A stretch of 64,000 nucleotides of DNA from Sphingomonas paucimobilis NBRC 13935 (GCF_000739895.2 NZ_BBJS01000051.1:1-64000), one strand, 5' to 3'. Shown: positions 8,591 through 17,803, counted from the stretch's first letter. Program-made: numbers and translations. Notes: generated by a model from the sequence alone, not told the origin.

Positions 8591-10750
8591 ATGCTCATGG
8601 ACCATAGCGCAGAGCCGTTCGTCGATACGGCCCCCTCCACCGGGCCGGGGGTCGTACGGGCGCTGTGGAGCGCGACGATCAGCATGTTCCGTCGCCGCTG
8701 GCGCATCTTCGCGGTGGTGGCGATCGTCACCTTCACCGTGGCGGCCGCGCTGATCCTGATGATGCCGTGGAAATATGAGGCGGTGGCGCGGGTGAAGATC
8801 GATCCCTCGCCCAGTGCCGCGCTCGGCCAGATGAGCGGCGAGCGGCCCGACCAGAACATCTTCGACACCGAAGTCAACGTCATGCGCTCGCGCGACATCG
8901 CGCTGGCGGTGGTCGACCGGCTGAAGCTGGCGAGCGATCCGGCCTTTACCAAGGGCATGAAGCCGCTTCCCGCCACCGCCACCCAGGCGCAGCGCGAGAA
9001 GCGCGATACCGAACTCGCCGACCGGCTGCTCGGCAAGCTCAGCACCGCGCGCGACAAGATGACGTACATCGTCAATGTCGGCTTTACTGCCAGCGATCCG
9101 CGCCTGGCCGCCGATGTCGCCAATGCCTTCGCCAATGAATATATCGCCTATAGCGTCGGGCGGCGTACCGGCACCGCCAGCCGCGAGACCAGCTATCTCG
9201 ACCAGCGTCTGGCCGCGCTGAACCAGCAGGCGATGCAGGCCGATGCCCGGCTGGCGCAATATCGCGCGCAGACCGGCATCGTCAGCGGCGGCGATTCCAC
9301 CGTCACCGATCAGCAGATCAGCCCGCTGGCCTCGCAGCTCGCCACGGCCGAGTCCGAAGCCGCCGCCGCGCAGGCGCGCCTGCGCGTCGCCCGCGCCCAG
9401 ATCGCCTCGGGCGGGATCGACGCGGTGTCGGCGGTGCTCAACTCGCAGGTCATCGCCGATCTGCGGTCGCAGCGCGCGCAGGTGATCCAGCGCCAGGGCG
9501 AGGTCGTCGCCCGCTATGGCCCGCGTCACCCCGAAAATATCAAGGTCACCGAACAGCTCACCGCGCTCGACAAGCAGATCAAGGACGAGGCCAACCGCAT
9601 CATCGGCGGTTTGGAGAGCGAAGCCAATGCGGCCCAGGCGCGCGCGGCCAGCCTGCGCGGCGATATGGGCCGCCTGCGCGGACAGCAGTCGACGGACACG
9701 CGCGCCAGCGTGATCGCCGACAATTATCAGCGTCAGGCCGATGCCGCGCACGCCGCCTATAACAAGCTGGCCGAACAGGCACAGCAGATGAACCAGGTCG
9801 CGCGCAGCTCGCTGAGCCAGGCGCAGGTCATCGAAAGCGCGGTCACTCCCGACGCCCCGACCTCACCCAATCGCCGTATGCTGCTGATGCTGGCGGGTCT
9901 GGGTGCGATGGTGCTGGGTGCGATGGCGGTCGTCACGCGCGAGGTGCTGGCGAGCGGCCTGTATTCGACCCGCGATGTCGAGGCGCTCGGCCTGCCCGTG
10001 CTGGCAAGCGTTCCGCGCATCCGCTCGAGCAAGCTGCGCAACGCGGCGGGCGAGCGCTGCTCGGCCCCTGCCCTGCTCCTCGAAAAGCCGATGAGCTCCT
10101 ATGCCGAGACCTTCCGCGTGCTGCGTCATGCGCTGTCGTCCGGCCCCGAGCGGCAGGGCGCGCGGATCGTCGCCATGCTCTCCAGCCTGCCCGACGAAGG
10201 CAAGACCAGCAGCGCACTGGCGCTGGCCCGCATCTGTGCGCTGGCGGGCGAGAAGGTGCTGTTGATCGACACCGACCTGCGCCGTGCCGGCCTGCTTGAA
10301 GCCGCCAAGATCCGCCCCGAAGCCGGGCTGATCGAGGTGCTGACCGGCAAGCTTCCGGTCGATCAAGTCCTTATCGCCGACCAGTTGCCGGGGCTCGACC
10401 TGCTGCCGGTCGCCAGCAACTCGTTCATGGCCGAGGACCTGTTCAGCGGCGAGGGCATGCAGGCCCTGCTGCACGACATGGCCGCCCGCTACGACCGCAT
10501 CATCCTCGACACCGCGCCGCTCCTGGGCGTGGCCGAGAGCCGGACGATCGCCCGGCTGGTCGATGCCGCCATCTTGGTCATCAAATGGGGCGATACCCCG
10601 ATCAACGCGGTAAAGTCGGCGCTCAATGGGCTGGTGCAGGACGGCGTGCCGCTGGTCGGCGCCCTGTTCTCGATGGTCGATGCGGGCGAGGAAGCCTATG
10701 GCGCCCTGTACTACTCGTCCAAATACAATGCCTATTACCGCTCGGAGTGA
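8591..10750 (+). CDS. Wzc/ExoP-type polysaccharide co-polymerase with BY-kinase domain
   Basis: About 719 residues. An N-terminal Wzz domain has one membrane span near 30-60 (IFAVVAIVTFTVAAALILM), then a long periplasmic helical region with predicted coiled coil (about 180-410), then a second span near 430-455. The cytoplasmic kinase carries a Walker A variant SSLPDEGKTS near 531, Walker A' VLLIDTDLRR and Walker B IILDTAPLLG. The C-terminus is a tyrosine cluster (ALYYSSKYNAYYRSE), the autophosphorylation tail of bacterial tyrosine kinases. Such proteins set chain length and couple Wzy polymerisation to Wza export. The two functions are fused here, unlike the split GelC/GelE pairs of sphingan producers. 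No cognate phosphatase is visible in the window. Confidence 0.92.
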   Translation: MLMDHSAEPFVDTAPSTGPGVVRALWSATISMFRRRWRIFAVVAIVTFTVAAALILMMPWKYEAVARVKIDPSPSAALGQMSGERPDQNIFDTEVNVMRSRDIALAVVDRLKLASDPAFTKGMKPLPATATQAQREKRDTELADRLLGKLSTARDKMTYIVNVGFTASDPRLAADVANAFANEYIAYSVGRRTGTASRETSYLDQRLAALNQQAMQADARLAQYRAQTGIVSGGDSTVTDQQISPLASQLATAESEAAAAQARLRVARAQIASGGIDAVSAVLNSQVIADLRSQRAQVIQRQGEVVARYGPRHPENIKVTEQLTALDKQIKDEANRIIGGLESEANAAQARAASLRGDMGRLRGQQSTDTRASVIADNYQRQADAAHAAYNKLAEQAQQMNQVARSSLSQAQVIESAVTPDAPTSPNRRMLLMLAGLGAMVLGAMAVVTREVLASGLYSTRDVEALGLPVLASVPRIRSSKLRNAAGERCSAPALLLEKPMSSYAETFRVLRHALSSGPERQGARIVAMLSSLPDEGKTSSALALARICALAGEKVLLIDTDLRRAGLLEAAKIRPEAGLIEVLTGKLPVDQVLIADQLPGLDLLPVASNSFMAEDLFSGEGMQALLHDMAARYDRIILDTAPLLGVAESRTIARLVDAAILVIKWGDTPINAVKSALNGLVQDGVPLVGALFSMVDAGEEAYGALYYSSKYNAYYRSE

Positions 10751-11384
10751 GCGGCGGCCCACCATCGCTCATGCGGCCAATGCCGCAGCGATGGCGGCGC
10801 TGGGCGCGGCGCTGGTCTTCACGGTCTCGACGCTGAGCAGCGAAGTCCAGGTGGTGCGGACGCGCGAAGCCTCGGTCCGCCAGGCGGCGGGTCTGGCGAC
10901 GGCGGAGGACGACCATGCCTATCTGCAATCGACCGTACCGCCGACCGCCTTGCTGGCCCGCGCGGCGCTGCTGCGCGGGGTGATGCGCGCCCGGACCGCC
11001 GCCGAAGATCCCGCCCGTGCGGCGCAGCTCATCGCTCTGGCACGCGCCGACATCGCCGCCGCCCGCGCCAGTCGGCCGGTCTGGGGCGAGGCGGAGGTCG
11101 CGCTCGCCTATGTCGAGTTGCTGGCGCATGGTGCCGACTCGCCGCAAGCGATCCGGGCCTTGGCGCAAAGCTATGCGGCCGCGCCCTATCTGCGGGACAG
11201 CGCGCCCTGGCGCATCCGTTTCGGCGTCACCGTCTGGTCACGGCTGGACGCGCAGACCCGCGACCATATTGTCAATGAGACGGCGTGGCTCGCCCAGGCA
11301 TCGGGCCGCAACTATGCCTATGCGCTGGGGCTCGTCGCCAGCACGCCCGCCGAGCCGTTGGTCAAGAGCCGCATCCCCGCCTGA
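10728..11384 (+). CDS. unrecognised membrane-anchored protein next to the co-polymerase
   Basis: 218 residues from ATG 10728, which overlaps the kinase gene by 23 bases. ATG 10791 is an alternative and would remove a short basic cytoplasmic tail (ARSERRPTIAHA). One N-terminal membrane span (MAALGAALVFTVSTL) is followed by an Ala/Arg-rich, mostly helical periplasmic region. That region resembles tetratricopeptide-like packing in composition, but no clear repeat is seen. Its 3' end overlaps the convergent ligase/polymerase gene by 67 bases. It is probably an accessory of polymer assembly by context only. Confidence 0.65.
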   Translation: MPITARSERRPTIAHAANAAAMAALGAALVFTVSTLSSEVQVVRTREASVRQAAGLATAEDDHAYLQSTVPPTALLARAALLRGVMRARTAAEDPARAAQLIALARADIAAARASRPVWGEAEVALAYVELLAHGADSPQAIRALAQSYAAAPYLRDSAPWRIRFGVTVWSRLDAQTRDHIVNETAWLAQASGRNYAYALGLVASTPAEPLVKSRIPA

Positions 11385-12679
11385 CCGCCCGCCGCCTCCG
11401 CCACGAAGCGGGAGGCGCGGCCCCAGACCAGTCCCGCCAGCACCGCCGCCGCCGACGCCAGCGCCGGCATGTCGAGCGCCACATCGGTGCTGGCGCAGAC
11501 GAAGATGACCGCCAGCGCCGCGACCAGCGCGACGACGACCGGCTCGCGCAGCCGATGCGCGCGGCGGAAATAGGGGAAGAGCAGCGCGACCACAAGCAGG
11601 CTCATGATCGCCAGATAGGGATAGCCGCCGGTGATCAGCAGAGACAGGACGATATTGTGTGTCGAATGGACGAACCAGGCGATATGCGCCTCATGGATCG
11701 AGGCAAAGCCGTGCAGTGCCGCGTCATCGAGGCCGCCAGGCCCATAACCCAGCGGCGCGGCCGCTGCGAGCCGCGAATACAGGTCCCATAGCTCGGTCCG
11801 CTCGACCCAATCCGCCTGAATCTCGCCGACCCGGTCTAAGGTCGCATCGCCCAATATGGCGAACACCATCAGCAGGATACCGACGACCCCGACCCCGACG
11901 ATCAATCCACGCACCGCCCCCCGCTGCCGCCGCAGCCAGAGCCGGCCGAACTGCCATACCAGCAGCGCCAGCGCGATCAGCATGACGAGCAACGCCGTGC
12001 GCGATCCGGTGATGGCACAGGCGCCGATGCCGCCCAGCAGCGCAATGGGCGCGACGATATGGATGACGAGCGAGGAGGACATGCCGCGATCCAGCGCGAG
12101 TGAAAAGCCTCGCCCCGCCGCCAGCACCGCCAGCACCGCGAAATAGCAGGCCGCCGAATTGGCGTTGAGGAAGGTGCCGGTGAAACGGTCGCGCAGGTCG
12201 CCCTTGTCGATCCCCCACACCGCATCCGGGTTATAATGGCGAAAAGCCAGCGCGACCGCGATATTGACCAGGCCGAACAGCAACCAGCGATCGACGGTCA
12301 GCCGAACGCCCCCGCGCCGCCAACCGATCGCCGCGGCGGCCGTCATCAGCGCCAGACCGCCCAGAAAACGCCCGCTCGCCTGAGGCAACAGGTCGGGTGC
12401 GCTCCACCGCCGGCCAAAGGGGTCGGCTGCGAACCAACCGGGGCTGGCGATCCAGGCCCAAGCCAGGATCCCCAGCCCCAGGGGAAGCGCAAAGCGACGC
12501 CAGAACACAGGACGGGGCCAGAGAAGCCCGAGGATCAACAGGCCGCCGACCAGTTCCACCGCCGCCGCGATGGTGGCGAGAAATGGACCATCGACGCCCA
12601 GTGCGACGACTTCGCCAAAGACGATGGCGGCCAGAAGGGTGCCGGCGATCCCGATCCTGTTGTCCGTCGCCGTCATCAC
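11318..12679 (-). CDS. O-antigen ligase/polymerase family membrane protein (Wzy-like)
   Basis: 453 residues with about 11-12 hydrophobic segments. The Wzy_C/WaaL-type core carries GTFLNANSAACYFAVLAV, followed by a large periplasmic loop (LDRVGEIQADWVERTELWD) and HSTHNIVLSLLITGGYPY. Next to a Wzx flippase and a Wzc-type regulator, the simplest role is polymerisation of lipid-linked repeats at the periplasmic face. Ligase activity cannot be excluded from sequence. The last 22 codons are antisense to the end of the convergent 10728-11384 gene. Confidence 0.85.
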   Translation of the reverse strand: MMTATDNRIGIAGTLLAAIVFGEVVALGVDGPFLATIAAAVELVGGLLILGLLWPRPVFWRRFALPLGLGILAWAWIASPGWFAADPFGRRWSAPDLLPQASGRFLGGLALMTAAAAIGWRRGGVRLTVDRWLLFGLVNIAVALAFRHYNPDAVWGIDKGDLRDRFTGTFLNANSAACYFAVLAVLAAGRGFSLALDRGMSSSLVIHIVAPIALLGGIGACAITGSRTALLVMLIALALLVWQFGRLWLRRQRGAVRGLIVGVGVVGILLMVFAILGDATLDRVGEIQADWVERTELWDLYSRLAAAAPLGYGPGGLDDAALHGFASIHEAHIAWFVHSTHNIVLSLLITGGYPYLAIMSLLVVALLFPYFRRAHRLREPVVVALVAALAVIFVCASTDVALDMPALASAAAVLAGLVWGRASRFVAEAAGGQAGMRLLTNGSAGVLATSPSA

Positions 12680-12727
12680 CCCTCCTTTTCCCGCCCCGCC
12701 GTCCGTCCCGTCATCCGGGCGGCGCGA

Positions 12728-14131
12728 TCAGGGGTTTTCCAGGTCTTCCACCGTCACGACATCGATCGCCGCCCGATTGGCATCGAGATAGGCCATCAAC
12801 TGGTCGAACGCGGGCTGCCAGTTGGACAGCGAACCGCTCAACCCGTCATGGAATACGATGAATCCCACCCCCTTTTGCGCCATGGCGCGATCGACATGGT
12901 TTTTCCAGTAGCTGGAATAGATTGACGCGCTGTTACCCCATTGGAACTCACCGGCGCCCATCGCTCGGATGCGCATCGGATCGCCCCAGGGATAGGTTTC
13001 GACCGTTCCGAACTCGCCGAAGTAATAGGCACGCATCGAATGGAAATGCTGCCGGAACATCGGATAGGCGATCATGTCGGTCGCGCCGACATTGCTGAAA
13101 TAGCTGCCATGTCCGCCGCCGGTCAGGCCCAGCGCATTCTGCCAGTTGCGCAGCTTGGCCATTTCCACCGTGCGCTGGTCGGCGGTCATCACATCGATCC
13201 CGCCCGGCGTGGTCGAGGCCTCGGTCGACCAGGCCTGGCTGGCGATCTGCCAACCCAGATTGTCGTGCAGCGACTTTAATTGCGCGGTGGGCAGCTTGCC
13301 CGGCCGGCCGGCGTCGATGGCCGGCGAGATATAAAGCACCCCCCGAAAGCCATAGCGCGCCATGACGCGCGAGGCGTAGTTGATCGTCGCCGGATATTGA
13401 TCGTCAAAGGCGATGATCATCTTGGCCTTGGTCAGCGCATTGGCGACCAGTTCGACATTGCCGATCGCGATGGTCATGCCCGCCGAAGAATTGGCCTGCA
13501 CCTCGACCATCGCCCAGGTGACGGCGGCCAGATTGGCCCCATTGCCCACGGCCGTAAACGATCCGGCAGGAATGGTGAAGGAACCCCAGCGTTGCTCGCC
13601 GCCCTTTTGCCCCTCTCGGATCAGGGCCGCCGCATTATATTCGTGATAATTGGCGCCGGGCGAACCGGGGCTGCCCTCCGAGTAAAGCCGGATCTTGTAG
13701 CTGTTCAGGCGCGGGTCGACATTGCTGATCGGCTTCGTCCAGAAGCGGATGAGCTGGCCCGTGACATTGACCGGCGCGGCCAGCGTGGTGGCCGGGCGAA
13801 GTTGGCGCGCGTTGAACGAGGCGAGCGTCAGGGTCACCCGCGTGTCGCCGTAAAGCGGATCGGCGGCGACATCGCTCGCTTCGGGCGGTGCGCCGTTCAG
13901 GCGGCTGACCTGATCGAATGAGGCCAGCACGGCAGTCGGCGTCGCGATCCGATAGCGTTGATGGATACGGCCGCCGACAAGCGGTCCCTTGTCGCCATCG
14001 GCCGGCTGTTGCGGCCAGTCGGGGCTCGCAATGGCCCCGAGCGGCGCGTTGGCCGAGGCGACGGTTTGCGCGACGGCCATCTGGGCCGGCCATGCGGCGA
14101 GCAGCACGAGGCTGAGCCACAGCCGCTTCAT
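12728..14131 (-). CDS. secreted NodB-fold polysaccharide deacetylase-like protein, zinc site lost
   Basis: 467 residues from ATG 14131, which overlaps the preceding stop (ATGA). A signal peptide (MKRLWLSLVLLAAWPAQMAVAQ) leads into a beta-sandwich-like N-terminal region (about 60-235). The NodB-type domain begins at KMIIAFDDQYPAT (AFDD at 241-244). The usual HxxxH zinc motif is replaced by SQAWST at about 298-303, so both metal histidines are missing, while GVGFIVFHDG near the C-terminus is kept. The fold therefore looks right, but classical zinc-dependent deacetylation looks unlikely. It may bind polymer, or use different chemistry on the exopolysaccharide. Confidence 0.75.
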   Translation of the reverse strand: MKRLWLSLVLLAAWPAQMAVAQTVASANAPLGAIASPDWPQQPADGDKGPLVGGRIHQRYRIATPTAVLASFDQVSRLNGAPPEASDVAADPLYGDTRVTLTLASFNARQLRPATTLAAPVNVTGQLIRFWTKPISNVDPRLNSYKIRLYSEGSPGSPGANYHEYNAAALIREGQKGGEQRWGSFTIPAGSFTAVGNGANLAAVTWAMVEVQANSSAGMTIAIGNVELVANALTKAKMIIAFDDQYPATINYASRVMARYGFRGVLYISPAIDAGRPGKLPTAQLKSLHDNLGWQIASQAWSTEASTTPGGIDVMTADQRTVEMAKLRNWQNALGLTGGGHGSYFSNVGATDMIAYPMFRQHFHSMRAYYFGEFGTVETYPWGDPMRIRAMGAGEFQWGNSASIYSSYWKNHVDRAMAQKGVGFIVFHDGLSGSLSNWQPAFDQLMAYLDANRAAIDVVTVEDLENP

Positions 14132-14601
14132 GCCGGCACCCGCGCCAGATTGGCATTGCATCCGCTCGTCCCGGACAGGTTGATATCAACCACCGCGCCA
14201 GCCCCCAGATAGATATTGGTTCCCCCGCCCGTGTCGGACGCCGTGCGGGTCAGCAGCGGCAGCATCGTGATGCCGTCCGCCCCCAAATAGCGCAGCGTCA
14301 CCGTGCCATAGCCGTTGCAACTCTGGTTCAACACATAAAGCCCCCCCAGCGCCGTCACCGGCGCCACCGCAACATTGTTGCCGACCAGCACCAGCCGCTC
14401 CGCGCGCGTGGCCACCGGCATCGGCGTGTCGCCGGACAGCGCGGCACAGCGCCCATCGGGCTGCGTGGTGCAAGGCGCCGTCAGCGGCGCATAGCCCGCC
14501 GGCGCCGCAACCTGCTGCGCCATCGCCGCCGGACCGGCCACGAGCGACAGCAATATCCCTATCGCCCCGGCCGTCTTCGCCCGGGTCTTATCCCTTGTCA
14601 T
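14128..14601 (-). CDS. unrecognised small secreted protein
   Basis: 157 residues. The signal peptide (AGAIGILLSLVAGPAAMAQQ) is followed by a beta-rich mature part with four cysteines (APCTTQPDGRCAAL, NQSCNGYG, GTSGCNANL), suggesting two disulfides in the periplasm or outside. No family is recognised. It is translationally coupled to the downstream NodB-like gene, so the pair probably act together on the polymer or the cell surface. Confidence 0.7.
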   Translation of the reverse strand: MTRDKTRAKTAGAIGILLSLVAGPAAMAQQVAAPAGYAPLTAPCTTQPDGRCAALSGDTPMPVATRAERLVLVGNNVAVAPVTALGGLYVLNQSCNGYGTVTLRYLGADGITMLPLLTRTASDTGGGTNIYLGAGAVVDINLSGTSGCNANLARVPA

Positions 14602-14646
14602 GCTTTCCTCCCACGATCAGGAGTTCTTCATATGTTCCATATCCGA

Positions 14647-14661
14647 GGCTGTAGGACAGCC
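14647..14661 (-). terminator. hairpin downstream of the SleB gene
   Basis: GGCTGT-AGG-ACAGCC is a perfect 6-bp stem with a 3-base loop, 13 bases after the SleB-family stop codon and before the next co-oriented gene. No T run follows on the minus strand. Confidence 0.35.
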
Positions 14662-14674
14662 CCGATTTCAGGAT

Positions 14675-15913
14675 TTAGGCAGCCACCGGCGGATCGACGC
14701 GGGCGATCGTGCCGGGCAGGCATTGGTCGGGCTTGTCGCGCTTGATCCGGGTGCAGTCCCACATGGCCTTCTGCTCGTCCCCGCGGTGGCTATAGGCGAA
14801 CAGCACTCCAGCGGGCCGTGCCTCGGTCACCGCGACGGGTACGCGCTCGGCCTTGTCCCAGCCATAGACGAGGCAGGTCTGACGCTTGCCGCACACCTCG
14901 ACCGCCTTGATCGCGAACCGGCCCGGATAATCGGCGGGGTCGAGATAGAGGTAGAAGATGCCCCGCCATTCGTCGGAACGGACCACGGCTCCGCTGGCCA
15001 CCGGCGGGGTCGCGGCATCGGCAGGCGTTACGGCGGCCGTGACTGCCGGATCGGTCGAACCCGCGGCCACAGGCGCGTCGCCCTTGGCCATCATCGCGGC
15101 AAGCGTCGCCAGCCCATGCGGCATCTCACCCGGCTGTGGCCGGGCCAGCAACATTCCCGCCGCGCCTGCGGGTCCACGCCAGCGGAAAAACAAATGGGTG
15201 TGGAAGGCCAGCACCTTGTCCATCGCCCCGCTCCAGCGCGGCACGACATAGTCGGCGTGATAATGGGTGGCGCTGCCCACCGCGCGAAAGACACCGCCGT
15301 TCAACGCCCAGCGTGCGGTCGCCTGCGCCATCGCCAGGGCGGCCGGCGACGGCACGCGGCGGTGCAGCGAACCGTCGCACATGAAGCTGAACTGGCACCC
15401 CGTCGCCCGCTCCGCCCCCTGCGTTACGACACCGCACACCGTCTTGGGAAAAGCGGGATGGCGCACCCGGTTGAGCACGACCTGCACGACCGCCGCTTGG
15501 CCCAGCGGATCGCTGCCCGCTTCATAATAGGCGGCCGCCGCCAGACAGGTTTCCGCCGCCATGCGGTCGGCTGGATTGCCCGACCAGGAAAAGGGCCGCG
15601 CCGCCGGATTGGGGCCGCGCGCGAACGGCGTCAGCGCGTTGACCCGCCGGGCGATATCCGCCGACACGTCGAGATTGGCGACCGGGGTCACCACGGGAAC
15701 ACCCGTAACGGTCGGCAAGGCCTCGACCTGGCGCACGACTTGCGCCGCGATCGCCGAATTGCTGCCAGACGCCGCCCGGTGATAACCGCCGCCATTCCAG
15801 GGCGACCAGCCGAACCAGACCGCACATCCCATCAGCGCGCAGAGCCCCGCCGCCAGCGCCAGCAGCACATCGCCGCGCCGGTCCTCCCAATAAGCGAGCA
15901 AGGTGCGCGTCAC
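14675..15913 (-). CDS. SleB-family cell wall hydrolase
   Basis: 412 residues. One N-terminal membrane span (VLLALAAGLCALMGCAVWFGW, split by the count) anchors it. A Hydrolase_2 (SleB/CwlJ) domain runs at about 115-245, with LAAAAYYEAGSDPLGQA (likely catalytic Glu131), VVLNRVRHPAFP, CQFSFMCDG and THYHADYV. The family cleaves peptidoglycan. In polymer loci such an enzyme could open the wall for the trans-envelope exporter. It lies 12 bases downstream of the glycosylphosphotransferase gene and is probably in the same transcript. Confidence 0.85.
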   Translation of the reverse strand: MTRTLLAYWEDRRGDVLLALAAGLCALMGCAVWFGWSPWNGGGYHRAASGSNSAIAAQVVRQVEALPTVTGVPVVTPVANLDVSADIARRVNALTPFARGPNPAARPFSWSGNPADRMAAETCLAAAAYYEAGSDPLGQAAVVQVVLNRVRHPAFPKTVCGVVTQGAERATGCQFSFMCDGSLHRRVPSPAALAMAQATARWALNGGVFRAVGSATHYHADYVVPRWSGAMDKVLAFHTHLFFRWRGPAGAAGMLLARPQPGEMPHGLATLAAMMAKGDAPVAAGSTDPAVTAAVTPADAATPPVASGAVVRSDEWRGIFYLYLDPADYPGRFAIKAVEVCGKRQTCLVYGWDKAERVPVAVTEARPAGVLFAYSHRGDEQKAMWDCTRIKRDKPDQCLPGTIARVDPPVAA

Positions 15914-15925
15914 TGGGGACGCGCC

Positions 15926-17359
15926 TCAATAGGCATTGCGGTGGACGATCACGCGAACCGTCGACAGCATGATCAGGATATCCCGCCAGATGCTCCAGTT
16001 GTTCAGATATTCCAGATCGGCCTGGAGGCGGCTGACCAGATCCTCGCGCTTGTGGGTCGCGCCGCGCAGGCCACGCACCTGCGCCAGTCCGGTCAGCCCA
16101 GGCTTGCACGCATGGCGATGGTGATAGCGGGCATCGACATGCCAGAAGAGCTGATCCCCGGCGAGCGAACCCAGCGCATGGGGGCGCGGACCCACCACGC
16201 TCATCTCGCCGCGCAGTACGTTGAGCAACTGCGGCAGTTCGTCGATGCTGGTCGCGCGGATGATGCGGCCGACACGCGTGATCCGGTCGTCGTCGCGACT
16301 GGCCGAGCGCCCGCCCTTCAGGTCGCTCGTCTCGACGCGCATGCTGCGAAACTTGTACATCAGGAACAGGCGGTTGCCGTAGCCGACGCGCTGTTGGCGG
16401 AAGAAGACCGGGCCACGGCTGTCGAGCTTGACCGCAACCGCGACGACCAGCAGCAACGGCGCGAGAAATGCCAGCGCGATCGCCGCCAGCAGCACGTCGA
16501 CGCCGCGCTTGACGATCCGGTCATAGGGGCTCAGCGGATTGGTCGACACCAAGATGGTCGATGATCCCGCCACCAGCGCCTGGCCAACGCTGCCCAGCTC
16601 ATCCAGTTCGGGGATCAGGATGTCCGCGCGGACGCTAATTCCCTTCAGCGCCATGGCCCAGTCGCGCCGCCGCTCCGGGCGGCAGGCGACGCTGAGCTGG
16701 TCGACATCGGCGAAACGACGCGCCAGTTGATCGAGGAGATAGGGATCGTTGAAGTCGTTGGCGTCGATCCGCTCGACCTCCATCACCGACTGGCCCGCCG
16801 GCCCCGCCGGCAGATCCATGCTGACCCCGTCGAGCAGCAGCACATGGTTGACCGCGCCGCCCCGGAAAATCTTGCTGGACATGGTGACGATCACCGCGCG
16901 CAGCACGATCGCGATGCCGAGCGTCAGCGCCATGCCATAGCCGAATAACAGACGCGATGCCTGGCCGATCGCGTGCAGGATGAAGCCGAAGAAGAGCAGC
17001 AGCAACACCGCCTTGGCCAGCGCGATCACCATCGACAGGATCGAGCGCCGCCAATCGTTAAGATAATCGGGCCGCAAATTGCCCAGGTCTAGAAAGCAGA
17101 AAAGCGGGATCAGCCCGGCGGTCAGCGTGATCGCCTCGGGCGACAGCGCGGCATCGAACCGCAGATAGCTGGCCAGCCCAATACCCAATATCACGGCCAG
17201 CGCATCCAGGATCAGGATCGCGGCATAAAATCGCAACCGAAGCGCACGCGTAGCGGTCCGCTTGCCGGCACCAGCCAGCGGCTCGTCATCTACGCGAGAA
17301 AAACTGACATATTGCACGAGCGCCCCCTTGGGCCCGCTATAATTGGGGCGCCGGATCAT
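15926..17359 (-). CDS. polyprenyl glycosylphosphotransferase (initiating sugar transferase)
   Basis: 477 residues. Four to five N-terminal membrane segments (about 40-160) and a Rossmann-like middle region (CoA_binding_3-like, about 165-280) precede a hydrophobic helix (DVLLAAIALAFLAPLLLVV). The catalytic bacterial sugar transferase domain follows, with GPVFFRQQRVGYGNRLF, YKFRSMRVE, TSIDELPQLLNVLRGEMS and GPRPH. This WbaP/GumD-type enzyme moves a sugar-1-phosphate from a nucleotide sugar to undecaprenyl phosphate to start the repeat unit. It is the first gene of its transcript, with an AT-rich promoter region upstream (17360-17561). Confidence 0.93.
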   Translation of the reverse strand: MIRRPNYSGPKGALVQYVSFSRVDDEPLAGAGKRTATRALRLRFYAAILILDALAVILGIGLASYLRFDAALSPEAITLTAGLIPLFCFLDLGNLRPDYLNDWRRSILSMVIALAKAVLLLLFFGFILHAIGQASRLLFGYGMALTLGIAIVLRAVIVTMSSKIFRGGAVNHVLLLDGVSMDLPAGPAGQSVMEVERIDANDFNDPYLLDQLARRFADVDQLSVACRPERRRDWAMALKGISVRADILIPELDELGSVGQALVAGSSTILVSTNPLSPYDRIVKRGVDVLLAAIALAFLAPLLLVVAVAVKLDSRGPVFFRQQRVGYGNRLFLMYKFRSMRVETSDLKGGRSASRDDDRITRVGRIIRATSIDELPQLLNVLRGEMSVVGPRPHALGSLAGDQLFWHVDARYHHRHACKPGLTGLAQVRGLRGATHKREDLVSRLQADLEYLNNWSIWRDILIMLSTVRVIVHRNAY

Positions 17360-17561
17360 CGTCCACGGCTGGCCTGACGCCTAAAATCCCATTGCGGGGC
17401 AGATTGGACAAGACGGAGGTGCCAAATTTCCGCAACGCAGCAAGAAATGACGTGAAGTTCTTCTATTAAGTTCTCACATCACATGGTATTTTCGGCGTTA
17501 ACCCACTTGTTAAGCTTTCCGCAATCCTGCCATAGTATGAAGCAGGAGAAGGAAGGACGCT

Positions 17562-17768
17562 ATGATCCATCATCACGAGTTCGATACCAAGACCTCTGCG
17601 GCGCATACTGGTGCCGTGAACGATGAGATCATCGCCACCGTCATGCCGCTGGGCGAGGCGCCGGCCTCTTCCGCCAAGGCGCTCTCGGTCCTCAATCTCG
17701 TGACGATCACGGCGGCCGCCAGCCTGTGCTGGGGCGTGATCGCGATCGCCGTCATGGCGCTTCGCTGA
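17562..17768 (+). CDS. small membrane protein, unrecognised
   Basis: 68 residues. The start at ATG 17562 has a strong purine-rich ribosome site (GGAGAAGGAAGG). A polar N-terminus with MIHHHEFDTKT is followed by one C-terminal membrane span (VTITAAASLCWGVIAIAVMAL). It stands alone between divergent promoter DNA and a hairpin, so it is probably a monocistronic small protein. The good ribosome site and clean span support it as real; function is unknown. Confidence 0.65.
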   Translation: MIHHHEFDTKTSAAHTGAVNDEIIATVMPLGEAPASSAKALSVLNLVTITAAASLCWGVIAIAVMALR

Positions 17769-17785
17769 TCGGCCACTTGCCCGAA

Positions 17786-17803
17786 CCGGCAAAATCCTGC
17801 CGG
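17786..17803 (+). terminator. hairpin after the small membrane protein
   Basis: CCGGCA-AAATCC-TGCCGG is a perfect 6-bp stem followed by AAATTAG, 17 bases after the stop codon. Its position suits a terminator for the 68-residue gene. Confidence 0.4.

Noticed and set aside
7228..9135. A 635-codon open frame on the minus strand over the barrel and Wzc-like genes.
   Set aside because: Antisense shadow of two recognised plus-strand genes, with no signal or domain.
14600..16564. A 654-codon open frame on the plus strand over the SleB and glycosylphosphotransferase genes.
   Set aside because: The minus-strand genes have clear family motifs; this frame is His/Arg/Gln-rich with no recognisable fold.
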